Positions 8,635-17,047 of a stretch of DNA of 64,000 nucleotides are shown here, piece by piece. The translations under genes were made by a program, and so were the position numbers. The stretch covers positions 13,570 to 77,569 of the forward strand of contig CAMLGC010000005.1 in NCBI GenBank assembly GCA_946479505.1, in the 5' to 3' direction. Below the pieces are notes generated by a model that saw only the letters and a program-made list of their open reading frames with translations, had not been told where the DNA came from and ran no database searches. The stretch is from an uncultured Sphingomonadaceae bacterium. Lineage in GTDB: Bacteria > Pseudomonadota > Alphaproteobacteria > Sphingomonadales > Sphingomonadaceae. Position 1 is the first letter of the stretch; every line of letters begins with the position of its first letter.

Positions 8635-9522
8635 CTAAATCGTCTCTCCGCTCAGCCGCTGGCAGACCATGTCGAGCTGATCGAGAGTCGAATAAGCGAG
8701 CGTGAGTGTGCCGCCATTGGGTCGGTGGCTGATCGTGACATTGAGCCCGATCAGGTCGCCCAATTGGCGTTCCAGCGCGGCGATATCGGCATTCTTGGCG
8801 GCGCGATCGCGCGGTGCGCCGCCCTTGCCTGACTTGGCGTCGCGCGCGAGCTTCTCGGTTTCGCGCACCGAAAGATCGCGATCGATGACCTCGCGCGCGA
8901 GTGCCTCGGGATCGCGCGCGCCGATCAGTGCGCGTGCCTGGCCCATGCTCAACCGGCCGTGCGCGACATGATCGCGTACCGGCGCGGGCAGATCGAGCAG
9001 CCGCATCAGATTTGCAACGTGGCTGCGCGACTTGTGGACGAGCGTGCCGAGCGCCTCTTGCGTGTGGCCGAATTCGTCGATCAGCTTGCGGTAGGCCTCT
9101 GCCTCCTCGATCGCGTTGAGATCCTCGCGTTGAATATTTTCCAGAATTGCGATTTCGAGCGTTTCCGAATCGTCGAAATCGCGAACGATTACAGGAACTT
9201 CGTGAAGTCTCGCCTTTTGTGCCGCGCGCCATCGACGCTCGCCGGCGACGATCTGGTAATCGTGCCCATGCGGTCGAACCACAATGGGCTGGATGAGGCC
9301 GCGGCTCGCGATCGAGCGCGCGAGCTCGTCGAGGGCGTCCTCGTCGAAGGTCCGGCGCGGCTGATCGGGGTGCGGCGCGAGTGAGGCGACGGGCAGCGAT
9401 CGAATCCCGACGACGCTGGGCGCCTCGCCCGGCGTCACGGGTGCCTCGCGCGCGATGTCGCCCATCAGCGCCGAAAGGCCGCGGCCGAGGCCGGGGCGGG
9501 GCTTGCGCGCACCCTCGCTCAT
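8635..9522 (-). CDS. parB: Chromosome partition protein ParB
   Basis: A 295-residue ParB/Spo0J protein, a CTP-dependent DNA clamp that loads at parS sites. The N-terminal CTP-binding core carries PHPDQPRRTFDEDALDELA, then GERRWRAAQ and ENIQREDLNAIEEA. A helix-turn-helix region follows (GTLVHKSRSHVANLMRLL), then a C-terminal dimerisation domain. A basic N-terminal tail with RPGLGRGLSALMGD is the ParA-stimulating segment. Its start overlaps the parA stop. Three parS-like palindromes lie nearby at 10353, 10847 and 12786. Confidence 0.97.
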   Translation of the reverse strand: MSEGARKPRPGLGRGLSALMGDIAREAPVTPGEAPSVVGIRSLPVASLAPHPDQPRRTFDEDALDELARSIASRGLIQPIVVRPHGHDYQIVAGERRWRAAQKARLHEVPVIVRDFDDSETLEIAILENIQREDLNAIEEAEAYRKLIDEFGHTQEALGTLVHKSRSHVANLMRLLDLPAPVRDHVAHGRLSMGQARALIGARDPEALAREVIDRDLSVRETEKLARDAKSGKGGAPRDRAAKNADIAALERQLGDLIGLNVTISHRPNGGTLTLAYSTLDQLDMVCQRLSGETI

Positions 9523-10298
9523 GCCGCCTTCGCCGGCTTGGGCAGTCGCCCGATCAGCTCACGCGCGAGTGCGATATACGCTTCCGAGCCCGCGCAACGA
9601 TGATCGTAAATCAGCGCAGGCACGCCGTGGCTCGGCGCCTCCGACAGGCGCACGTTGCGTGGGATCACCGTGTCGAAGACCACACGGCCGAGAACCGCGC
9701 GGACATCGTCCGACACCTGCTCTGTCAGCCGATTGCGCCGGTCGTACATCGTCAGCACTACGCCCAAGATGGAGAGCCCCGGATTGAAACGGGACCGAAT
9801 ACGCTCGACCGTGTTGAGGAGTTGGCTCAACCCCTCGAGGGCGAAGAATTCGCACTGGAGCGGCACGAGCAGCGAATCGGCGGCCACCATCGCGTTGAGC
9901 GTCAGGAGTCCGAGTGACGGCGGGCAGTCGATTAGAATCACGTCCCACGCACCGTCATGCCCGGCGAGCACCCGATCGAGCCGATGCGTGCGCGCCTCGT
10001 ATTCCACAAGCTCGATTTCGGCCCCCGACAGATCTTCGGTCGAGGGCACGACGTCGAGTCGCGGGACGCGTGAAGCGATCGCCGCCTCGCGTAGCGACGC
10101 ATCGTTGATGAGCAGATCGTAGGTTGAGACGCGGCGCTCCGCGCGTGTAATGCCGAGACCAGTCGACGCATTCCCTTGCGGATCGAGATCGATCAGCAGG
10201 ACGCGCATGCCCACCGCGGCGAGCGCGGTTCCCAGGTTGATGGCGGTGGTCGTCTTGCCGACCCCACCCTTCTGATTCGCGACCGCGATCGAGGTCAT
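9519..10298 (-). CDS. parA: Chromosome partition ATPase ParA
   Basis: A 259-residue Walker-type ATPase that binds DNA nonspecifically and moves ParB-parS complexes. The deviant Walker A box is KGGVGKTTTAINLG near residue 10; LLIDLDPQGNAS and VILIDCPPSLGLL form the other nucleotide motifs. The start ATG 10298 is chosen because the conserved [12 protein letters not shown] begins there, although the frame stays open to 10379. It overlaps the rsmG stop by four bases (ATGA) and the parB start downstream. Confidence 0.97.
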   Translation of the reverse strand: MTSIAVANQKGGVGKTTTAINLGTALAAVGMRVLLIDLDPQGNASTGLGITRAERRVSTYDLLINDASLREAAIASRVPRLDVVPSTEDLSGAEIELVEYEARTHRLDRVLAGHDGAWDVILIDCPPSLGLLTLNAMVAADSLLVPLQCEFFALEGLSQLLNTVERIRSRFNPGLSILGVVLTMYDRRNRLTEQVSDDVRAVLGRVVFDTVIPRNVRLSEAPSHGVPALIYDHRCAGSEAYIALARELIGRLPKPAKAA

Positions 10299-10906
10299 CG
10301 GGGGTATATACCTCTCGCCACGACGATGAGCGCGTCCCGATCGGTCACGCTGCGTTCCACGTGGAACGAACCATGCCACGCCTTGCGCGCCGACGCCACC
10401 TCCTCCCGCGCCGATTTACCCTTGGGAAGCAACCAGACCGTGTCGGGCGTCGCGCAATGGCACGCGGCGGAGAAAAGATCGGGCAACGTGGAAACCGCCC
10501 GGGCAGAGATGACCGCGTAGGTGCCAGAAATCGCCTGAACTTTGCTGGGGATAACCGCGACCCGAGGGGTGAGCCCCAGCGCTTCGACCGATTCGGCCAG
10601 AAACGACGCACGACGGTTGCGCGGCTCGCATAAGGTGACGGGCCGATCGGTCAGCAATGCAACGACCACGCCGGGAAAACCCGCGCCTGTACCTATATCC
10701 AACCACGCTCCGTTCCGGTCGGCATGGTTGACGAGTTGCGCCGAATCGAGAACGTGACGTGACCAGATCGACTCGAGGGTCGACGCTGCGATTAAATTCT
10801 GCTTCTGCGACTCGGTAACGACCATATCGCAGAAGCGGGCGAGCGCCGTTTCACGTGGAACGCCGAACCGCTCACGCACCCATTGGCGAGCCTCGACCTC
10901 GCTCAT
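10295..10906 (-). CDS. rsmG: 16S rRNA (guanine527-N7)-methyltransferase
   Basis: A 203-residue SAM-dependent methyltransferase (GidB) that methylates G527 of 16S rRNA. The SAM-binding glycine loop is [17 protein letters not shown] near residue 70, with [12 protein letters not shown] after it. It is coupled to mnmG (overlap at 10903-10906) and to parA. Two parS-like palindromes lie inside this coding sequence, at 10353-10368 and 10847-10862. Confidence 0.95.
   Translation of the reverse strand: MSEVEARQWVRERFGVPRETALARFCDMVVTESQKQNLIAASTLESIWSRHVLDSAQLVNHADRNGAWLDIGTGAGFPGVVVALLTDRPVTLCEPRNRRASFLAESVEALGLTPRVAVIPSKVQAISGTYAVISARAVSTLPDLFSAACHCATPDTVWLLPKGKSAREEVASARKAWHGSFHVERSVTDRDALIVVARGIYPR
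10353..10368. promoter_or_regulatory. parS: parS centromere site 1
   Basis: A perfect 16-base palindrome, cGTTCCACGTGGAACg, inside the 3' half of rsmG and about 55 bases from the parA start codon. The core GTTCCACGTGGAAC matches the widely conserved bacterial parS motif. ParB encoded next door would be expected to bind and load here. Confidence 0.9.
10847..10862. promoter_or_regulatory. parS: parS centromere site 2 (imperfect)
   Basis: cGTTTCACGTGGAACg inside the 5' part of rsmG. One half matches the TTTCACGTG form and the other the GTGGAAC form, so the palindrome has one mismatched pair. It is probably a functional parS, because ParB tolerates this position in other bacteria. Confidence 0.8.
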
Positions 10907-12744
10907 GCGGCGCGACGGCGCAAGTGAAGGAGAATTGCCGAGAGCGCAGCCGGCGTAATCCCGCGCACCCGACCTGCAGCACCAAGCGAGACTGGCCGCG
11001 CGGCGCTAAGGCGCTCGACCATCTCGCTCGAAAGGCCTGGCACCGCCGTATAGGCAAATTCCTTGGGTAGCATGATAGCGTCGCTCGCCCGCATCTCGGC
11101 AACTTCGGCAGTCTGGCGCTCGAGGTAGGGCGCGTAGCGTGCATCCTCGATCGCCTCGGCGACGATTGGGGAATGGGGGTCGTCGAGCCCGTCCGGAGCG
11201 ACATGATCGAGCGTCACGCCGGCAAAGCGCAGCCACTCGGCGCGCGACCGCCGCACCCCATCCTGCCCCACCTGTGCGCCACGCGCCGCGAGAACAGTGG
11301 GGGTAATCTTCTCCGCCAAGTGACGGTCGATTTCAGCGCGTTGCTCGCGGCGCCTGCGAAGGTGCTCCCGGCGCGCACCGCCGAGGCAGCCGAGCCGTTC
11401 GGCAATCGCGCCGAGCCGGGTCTCGGCGTTGTCGGCGCGCAGCCGCAGCCGATATTCGGCACGGGCGGTGAGCATGCGATAGGGCTCGGTAATGCCGTGA
11501 AGCACGAGATCATCGATCATCACGCCGATGTAGGACTCGGCGCGATCGAGCACCAGCGCATCTAGCCCGCGCGCGTGCGCGGCAGCGTTGAGACCCGCGA
11601 CCAGCCCCTGCGCGGCGGCCTCCTCATACCCGGTCGTGCCGTTGATCTGCCCTGCGCAGAAGAGGCCGGGCAGCGCGCTCGTCTCGAGCGTCGTCCCAAG
11701 CGCGCGCGGATCGATATGGTCGTACTCGACCGCATAGCCCGGCACCACGATCCTCGCCCGCGCCAGCCCTGCCATGCTCGCGACCATCGCGGTTTGCACA
11801 TCGACGGGAAGCGAGGTCGAAATGCCGTTGGGATAGACGATCGAATCGTCGAGGCCTTCGGGCTCAAGGAAGATCTGGTGGCCGTCGCGATCGCCGAAGC
11901 GCGCGATCTTGTCTTCGATCGAGGGGCAGTACCGGGGGCCCCGCGCCTCGATTGCGCCCGAGAAGAGCGGCGACCGATCGAGGCTCGCGCGGATGATGTT
12001 GTGGGTGCGGGCGTTGGTGCGGGTAACGAAGCAAGCGAGCTGGGGCAGCGCGCGCGCGTCCGTCATCGGCGACATCGTCCAGCAATCGGCGTCCGACGGC
12101 TGGCGGTCGAGCGCGCTCCAATCGATTGTGCGGCCGTCGAGCCGCGGCGGTGTGCCGGTCTTGAGTCGCGCGATCGGCAAGCCGAGCCCGCGGAGCTGGC
12201 GGCCAAGCGCGGTCGCGGCCCTCTCGCCGGTGCGCCCGCCCTCGGTTCGCTCCTCGCCGCAGAACAGCCGGCCCCCCAGGAAGGTGCCCGTCGCCAGGAC
12301 CACCGCCGGCGCGACAAGGCGCTCCCCGCCAGCGAGCATGATTCCGCGCAGCCGCCCCTCACCAATATCCAGTTCGACCGCCTCGCCCTCGATCACCGTC
12401 AGGTCGGTCTGTTCGGCCAGCATCGCCTGGATCGCCGCAGCATAGCGCTTCCGGTCGGCCTGCACCCGCGGGCCATGCACCGCGGCCCCCTTGCTGCGGT
12501 TGAGCATCCGGTAATGGATCGCGGCCGCATCGGCGGCGCGGCCGATCAACGCGTCGAAGGCGTCGACCTCGCGAACGAGATGTCCCTTGCCGAGCCCCCC
12601 GATCGCGGGATTGCACGACATCGCGCCGAGCTTGCCCGCATCAAAGGTAAGTAAGGCAACATGCGCGCCGCGCCGCGCCGCGGCGGCCGCGGCCTCGGTG
12701 CCGGCGTGGCCGCCGCCGACGACGATGACATCGAACGCGTGCAT
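10903..12744 (-). CDS. mnmG: tRNA uridine-5-carboxymethylaminomethyl modification enzyme MnmG
   Basis: A 613-residue FAD protein (GidA) that, with MnmE, modifies the wobble uridine of certain tRNAs. The dinucleotide-binding site [19 protein letters not shown] sits at residues 7-25. Other family marks are [23 protein letters not shown] and [15 protein letters not shown]. The start ATG 12744 is chosen since [12 protein letters not shown] begins the fold; the frame is open to 12774. It forms an operon with rsmG, parA and parB downstream, and a parS site lies just upstream. Confidence 0.96.
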   Translation of the reverse strand: MHAFDVIVVGGGHAGTEAAAAAARRGAHVALLTFDAGKLGAMSCNPAIGGLGKGHLVREVDAFDALIGRAADAAAIHYRMLNRSKGAAVHGPRVQADRKRYAAAIQAMLAEQTDLTVIEGEAVELDIGEGRLRGIMLAGGERLVAPAVVLATGTFLGGRLFCGEERTEGGRTGERAATALGRQLRGLGLPIARLKTGTPPRLDGRTIDWSALDRQPSDADCWTMSPMTDARALPQLACFVTRTNARTHNIIRASLDRSPLFSGAIEARGPRYCPSIEDKIARFGDRDGHQIFLEPEGLDDSIVYPNGISTSLPVDVQTAMVASMAGLARARIVVPGYAVEYDHIDPRALGTTLETSALPGLFCAGQINGTTGYEEAAAQGLVAGLNAAAHARGLDALVLDRAESYIGVMIDDLVLHGITEPYRMLTARAEYRLRLRADNAETRLGAIAERLGCLGGARREHLRRRREQRAEIDRHLAEKITPTVLAARGAQVGQDGVRRSRAEWLRFAGVTLDHVAPDGLDDPHSPIVAEAIEDARYAPYLERQTAEVAEMRASDAIMLPKEFAYTAVPGLSSEMVERLSAARPVSLGAAGRVRGITPAALSAILLHLRRRAA

Positions 12745-12785
12745 TTCAGCCGCGGCTATGCCGGGCCCGAGCAAAAGTCAAAAGG

Positions 12786-12799
12786 GTTCCACGTGGAAC
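12786..12799. promoter_or_regulatory. parS: parS centromere site 3
   Basis: A perfect 14-base palindrome GTTCCACGTGGAAC in the short gap between mnmE and mnmG, the only one of the three sites outside coding sequence. It lies about 7.3 kb from the proposed origin. Confidence 0.88.
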
Positions 12800-12802
12800 A
12801 CG

Positions 12803-14089
12803 TCATTTGCCGATGCAAAAGCGGCCGAACAGCGCGTCGAGCATGTCCTCGACGTCCGCCCTGCCGGTGATGCGATCGAACGCAAGCCGAGCGCGGCGCA
12901 GATGCTCGGCCACAATCAACGGGTCATCATCCGCCGACACCGGCGCAAGCTCGTCGTGCGCCTCGCAGCACAGATCGCGCTGGCGGGCGTTGAGCACCAG
13001 CCGATCGAGCCGGGGAAGCAGCGCCCGCGCGTGATCGGCGAGCGCCTCCCACAATTGCGCCATCCCCTCACCGGTCCGCGCCGACACCGCCAGCCTGCCC
13101 GCCGGCGCCGGCACGCGCCCCGGCGCATCGGCGCGCGGGTGGAGGGCGAGTGCCCCTTCGGGCGCGGGCGCATCGTCAAGCCACAGCACGATATCGGCGG
13201 CCGCAATCGCCTCGCGGGCGCGGCCGATGCCGATCGCCTCGACCGGATCGTCGCTGGCATCAACCAGCCCCGCCGTGTCGGTGAGCAGCCAAGCGACTCC
13301 GTCACGGACGACCGGCACCTCGATCCGGTCACGCGTCGTGCCGGAGATCGGCGACACGATCGCCGCCTCGCGATCGGCGAGCGCGTTGAGCAGCGTCGAT
13401 TTGCCGCTATTGGGCGCGCCCGCCAGAACCACACGGATTCCGTCGCGCAGCCGCTCGACGGGTGGGTTGTCGAGCGCCGCTGCGATGTCCTCCGCAAGCG
13501 CCTGAGCACCCTCAGTCAGGGGTGCCAGATCGACCGCGACGTCACCCTCATCCGAAAAGTCGAGCGCCGCCTCGACCCGCGCGGCCAGCGCGAGCAGCCG
13601 CTCCGTCCACCCCGCTACCTGCCGGCTCACCGATCCCTCGGCCACCGCGACCGCGGCCCGCCGCTGCGCCTCGGTTTGGGCGGCGAGCAGGTCGGCCAAC
13701 CCCTCCGCTGTGGCAAGGTCGATCCTGCCCGCCGCGAGCGCGCGCCGCGTGAACTCGCCCGGCTCCGCGCGGCGCAGGCCGGGGTGCAGGACCAATGCCT
13801 CCTCGACCGCACGCACCACGGCCCGGCCGCCATGGCAGTGAAACTCGACGACATCCTCGCCTGTCGCCGTCGCCGGCCCCGCAAACACGAGCACCAGCGC
13901 GCGATCAAGCACGTCGCCGCCGGCCGAGCGCAGGACGCGAACCGCCGCCCGGCGCGCCGGCGGGAGCGTGCCGGCGAGCGCCTCGGCCGCGTTGATCGCC
14001 GCCGACCCGCTTACCCGCACGATCCCGATCGCCGCGGGTGGCGCGCCGCTCGACAGCGCAACGATCGTATCAGCCGCCGGTGCCGCCAT
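12803..14089 (-). CDS. mnmE: tRNA modification GTPase MnmE
   Basis: A 428-residue GTPase (TrmE) that partners MnmG in wobble uridine modification. An N-terminal formyl-THF-binding domain (TIVALSSGAPPAAIGIVRVSG) is followed by helices around an inserted G domain with GAPNSGKSTLLNAL near residue 220 and DTAGLVD. The C-terminus ends in FGRFCIGK, whose Cys is the conserved catalytic-site cysteine. Its 5' end overlaps the upstream DUF6489 gene by 20 bases. Confidence 0.96.
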   Translation of the reverse strand: MAAPAADTIVALSSGAPPAAIGIVRVSGSAAINAAEALAGTLPPARRAAVRVLRSAGGDVLDRALVLVFAGPATATGEDVVEFHCHGGRAVVRAVEEALVLHPGLRRAEPGEFTRRALAAGRIDLATAEGLADLLAAQTEAQRRAAVAVAEGSVSRQVAGWTERLLALAARVEAALDFSDEGDVAVDLAPLTEGAQALAEDIAAALDNPPVERLRDGIRVVLAGAPNSGKSTLLNALADREAAIVSPISGTTRDRIEVPVVRDGVAWLLTDTAGLVDASDDPVEAIGIGRAREAIAAADIVLWLDDAPAPEGALALHPRADAPGRVPAPAGRLAVSARTGEGMAQLWEALADHARALLPRLDRLVLNARQRDLCCEAHDELAPVSADDDPLIVAEHLRRARLAFDRITGRADVEDMLDALFGRFCIGK

Positions 14090-14306
14090 TGCCCGTCTCG
14101 AATATCCGCCGCCAGAAGGTCATCGCCCCCTCCCCCATCGGCGCCCAGCTCCGCATCATCTGCTCGATGAGTTCTGGGTGCGCCTTGGGATCCATCATGT
14201 CGCCCATCGCCGCGACATAGCGGTCGTGAAGCGGGGTCAGATCGGGTAGCCCCATCACGCGTCGCGCCTCCTCGGGCGTGCAATCGATCTCGATGTTGAT
14301 CTTCAT
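14070..14306 (-). CDS. DUF6489-type small protein
   Basis: A 78-residue protein that starts MKINIEIDCTPEEARRVMGLPDLTPLH and contains MMDPKAHPELIEQMMRSWAPMGEG. I recognise this pattern as the small protein encoded directly before mnmE in sphingomonads (DUF6489). Function is unknown. It has no signal peptide or membrane segment. It overlaps mnmE by 20 bases, so it probably heads the mnmE-mnmG-rsmG-parAB run. Confidence 0.8.
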   Translation of the reverse strand: MKINIEIDCTPEEARRVMGLPDLTPLHDRYVAAMGDMMDPKAHPELIEQMMRSWAPMGEGAMTFWRRIFETGNGGTGG

Positions 14307-14356
14307 GGCCGTCTCTCCGCTTGCGCTGGTCGCGCGCTGGCTGCACACCTTTGGCC

Positions 14357-14833
14357 ATGTATGCGCAGGACGAAGCGGTGATCGCAACGCCGATCGGTGC
14401 GGTGCGGATCATGGCGAGTGAATCGGCCATCATCCGCGTGTCGATCGAGCACGACGCCGCGCCTGTATCGGGGCACGCCCAAGCCGTACGCACCGCGGCC
14501 GAGCAACTTTCGGAATGGTTCGCGGGCGAGCGGATTGGGTTCGATCTGCGACTCGCGCCGGCAGGGACGCCGCGCGGGCAGGCGCTGCGCGACGCGATGA
14601 CCGCGATCGGCTTCGGAAAAACGCTGAGCTATGGCGCGCTCGCCCGCCTGGCGGCATCGAGCCCGCGCGCGATCGGCCAGGCATGCGCGCGCAACCCCTT
14701 TCCCATCATCGTCCCGTGCCACCGCGTTCTCGCCGCGGGCGGCGTCCTCGGTGCCTATTCGGCCGGAGAAGGCCCCGCGACCAAACAATGGCTGCTCGAC
14801 CACGAGCGTCGTGTCAAAGGAGGACAAGGATGA
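14357..14833 (+). CDS. ogt: Methylated-DNA--[protein]-cysteine S-methyltransferase
   Basis: A 158-residue alkyltransferase that removes O6-alkyl groups from guanine by transfer to its own cysteine. The active site is FPIIVPCHRVLAAGGVLGAYS near residue 120, with the acceptor Cys in PCHR. The upstream helix-turn-helix has RAIGQACARNP in the place of the usual arginine-finger segment. It is shorter than Ada and lacks Ada's regulatory domain. The stop overlaps the next start (ATGA). The start ATG 14357 is preferred over 14321. Confidence 0.9.
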   Translation: MYAQDEAVIATPIGAVRIMASESAIIRVSIEHDAAPVSGHAQAVRTAAEQLSEWFAGERIGFDLRLAPAGTPRGQALRDAMTAIGFGKTLSYGALARLAASSPRAIGQACARNPFPIIVPCHRVLAAGGVLGAYSAGEGPATKQWLLDHERRVKGGQG

Positions 14834-15531
14834 GTGAGATGCTGGCGATCACGCCGCTCGACGGCCAAGGCAGCTTCACCGCCTATTGCGCGCGACCCGA
14901 GGGTAAGACGCGGGCGGCGATCATCGTGATCCAAGAGATTTTCGGCGTCAATGCGGGCATCCGGCGCAAGTGCGATCGCTGGGCGGAGAGCGGCTATCTC
15001 GCGCTCGCGCCCGATCTCTTCTGGCGGCTCGAGCCGGGCGTCGAGCTCGATCCCGATATCGAGCCGCAATTCCAACGCGCGCTCGAGATGATGGGAAAGT
15101 TCAACCAGGACGCAGGCATCCGCGACATCGAGGCGACGATCAGAGCCGCGCGCAAGGCGCTGGGCGGCGACGGCAAGGTCGGCGCAGTGGGCTACTGCCT
15201 GGGTGGCCGTCTCGCTTATATGACCGCCGCCCGCACCGATGCGGACGCCTGTGTTGGTTACTACGCGGTCGGCATTGATAACCTTTTAGGTGAAAAACAC
15301 GCCATCGCCAATCCGCTCATGCTCCATATCGCGGGCGCCGACCACTTCGTGAACGCCGAGGCGCAGCACAAGATGCACGAGGGACTGGGCGGTCATCCCA
15401 AGGTCACCCTGTGCGACTATCCCGGCGAGGATCACGGCTTCGCGACCGAATTCGGCAAGCGGCGCTCGGACGAGGCGGCAGCGCTGGCCGACAAGCGGAC
15501 GGCAGAGTTCTTCGCGAAGAATCTGGGATAG
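14830..15531 (+). CDS. Dienelactone hydrolase family protein
   Basis: A 233-residue alpha/beta hydrolase of the dienelactone hydrolase family. The nucleophile is Cys in GAVGYCLGGRLAY near residue 120. The acid is probably Asp in IAGADHFV and the base His in GEDHGFATE near the C-terminus. IVIQEIFGVNAGIRRKCDRWAESGYL is the family's N-terminal signature. The substrate is unclear; these proteins hydrolyse lactones or carboxyesters. It is coupled to the alkyltransferase by an ATGA overlap. Confidence 0.9.
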   Translation: MSEMLAITPLDGQGSFTAYCARPEGKTRAAIIVIQEIFGVNAGIRRKCDRWAESGYLALAPDLFWRLEPGVELDPDIEPQFQRALEMMGKFNQDAGIRDIEATIRAARKALGGDGKVGAVGYCLGGRLAYMTAARTDADACVGYYAVGIDNLLGEKHAIANPLMLHIAGADHFVNAEAQHKMHEGLGGHPKVTLCDYPGEDHGFATEFGKRRSDEAAALADKRTAEFFAKNLG

Positions 15532-15577
15532 CCTTGGCGCTCCAGGCCGCGCGCGCCTGTGCTACAGCGATGTGCGC

Positions 15578-16198
15578 TCAGGCAAACGCGCTGAGAAGGC
15601 CGAGCTCGCGGTCGACGAGGCCGTCGTGGATCATCTTGACCGCGACCCAGACGATGACGCCGAGGCCGAACCACGCGATCCAGCGATAGCGGTCGATCAC
15701 GCGCGCGATCAGGCCCGCTGCCAGGCCCATCACCGCGACCGAGAAAACGAGGCCGAAGACGAGAATCGCCGGGTGATCGCGCGCGGCGCCGGCGACCCCG
15801 AGAACGTTGTCGAGGCTCATGCTGACATCCGCCAGCGCAACCGCCCAGGCGGCCCTGGCGAACGACTTGGGCGGCAGTTCGCCACTTTCTGCGTCGGCAG
15901 GATCGTGGTGGCGCAGCTCGCGCCGCATCTTCCACGCGACCCACAGCAGCAGCATCCCACCGGCAAAGAGCAACCCGACGACCTGGAGAAGCTGTGTTGC
16001 GGCGAGCGCGAAAGCGATCCGCAGCACCAGCGCAGCGCCAACGCCGACGAGCACCACCTTCTTCTGCTGGTGCTTGGGCAGGCCGGCCGCGATCGTCCCG
16101 ACAACGACGGCATTGTCGCCCGCGAGCACGAGATCGATCATGACGACCTCGGCCAATACGGCCAAGGCCTCGGGGCTGAGCAGCGCGCCTAGATCCAT
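15578..16198 (-). CDS. TerC family integral membrane protein, copy A
   Basis: A 206-residue TerC (YjbE type) inner-membrane protein with about six to seven hydrophobic helices. Typical motifs are VMIDLVLAGDNAVVVG near residue 20 and LADVSMSLDNVLGVAGAARDHP in the second half; these acidic residues lie in membrane helices and are linked to metal export, for example of manganese. It starts ten bases inside the end of copy B, so the two form one operon. The paralogues differ in the linker, RRELRHHDPADAESGELPP here. Confidence 0.9.
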   Translation of the reverse strand: MDLGALLSPEALAVLAEVVMIDLVLAGDNAVVVGTIAAGLPKHQQKKVVLVGVGAALVLRIAFALAATQLLQVVGLLFAGGMLLLWVAWKMRRELRHHDPADAESGELPPKSFARAAWAVALADVSMSLDNVLGVAGAARDHPAILVFGLVFSVAVMGLAAGLIARVIDRYRWIAWFGLGVIVWVAVKMIHDGLVDRELGLLSAFA

Positions 16199-16851
16199 GC
16201 GCGAAACAGGTGGCCGATGCCGATCTCCGGATCAACCCAGCCATCGTAGATCATTGACCCGGCGACGTAGAGGATCACGACGAGCCCGATATAGGCGATC
16301 CAGTGATAGCGTTCGATGATCCGCGCGATCAGGTTCGCCGCAACCGCCATCAGCGTCACCGAGAGCGCGAGTCCGAAGAACAGCACGGTCGGATGATCGC
16401 GGGCCGCACCTGCGACCGCGAGCACGTTGTCGAGGCTCATCGACAGGTCGGCGAGCGCGACCTGGACGACGGCTTTCCCGAAACTCTTGCTCGGCCGACC
16501 TCCCTCGATCGCCGGGGTGTCGGGATCGTCGACCGGCATGGCGACCTTGGGCGGGCGAATTTCGCGAAAAAGCTTCCAGCCGACCCACAGCAGCAGCACC
16601 CCACCGGCGAAGAGCAGGCCCACAACATGGAGCAGGGTGGTCGCGAAAAAGGCGAATCCGACGAGGCAGACGAGCGCGATGCCGACGCCGATTCCGAGCA
16701 CGCGCTTTCGGTTCTTGGGCGGCAGCCCCGCCGCGAGCGTGCCCAGCACGACGACATTGTCGCCGGCGAGCATCAGGTCGATCATGATGACCTGACCGAG
16801 TGTCGCGAGCCCTGCGGCGGTGAAGACGTCGGCGATGGAGAAGGTCGGCAT
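16189..16851 (-). CDS. TerC family integral membrane protein, copy B
   Basis: A 220-residue TerC protein that matches copy A throughout: VIMIDLMLAGDNVVVLG, then LADLSMSLDNVLAVAGAARDHP and LIARIIERYHWIAYIG. In the first motif it has DNV where copy A has DNA. The loop between the halves is longer (RPPKVAMPVDDPDTPAIEGGRP). The tandem pair most likely arose by duplication and may work as a heterodimer, which is inference. It is transcribed first; the gap to rho on its upstream side holds a palindrome. Confidence 0.9.
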   Translation of the reverse strand: MPTFSIADVFTAAGLATLGQVIMIDLMLAGDNVVVLGTLAAGLPPKNRKRVLGIGVGIALVCLVGFAFFATTLLHVVGLLFAGGVLLLWVGWKLFREIRPPKVAMPVDDPDTPAIEGGRPSKSFGKAVVQVALADLSMSLDNVLAVAGAARDHPTVLFFGLALSVTLMAVAANLIARIIERYHWIAYIGLVVILYVAGSMIYDGWVDPEIGIGHLFRAWI

Positions 16852-16913
16852 ACGGCCCCCTAGCAGGGGCGAACGGCCGAGCCTAGCCGCGCCGTGGGTC
16901 GCCCGTCGACGCC

Positions 16914-16934
16914 ATGCCGGACTTGTTCCGGCAT
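16914..16934. repeat. REP-like intergenic palindrome
   Basis: Inverted repeat ATGCCGGA-cttgt-TCCGGCAT, an 8-base stem with a 5-base loop, in the 196-base gap between terC copy B and the end of rho. This exact style of unit is widespread between genes in sphingomonads and other alphaproteobacteria, from general knowledge. It could be a dispersed palindromic repeat or, since it lies downstream of rho, an RNA hairpin at that transcript's end. It has no T-run. Confidence 0.6.
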
Positions 16935-17047
16935 CTAACGTGCCACAAGCGAAGGCTAGGGCGGTGACCCCGCAGCAAGTCCCGGATCACGTATGGAAGT
17001 CGATCGAGCCTGCACCCATCAATTAGATGCAATCGACCGGCGCAGCG

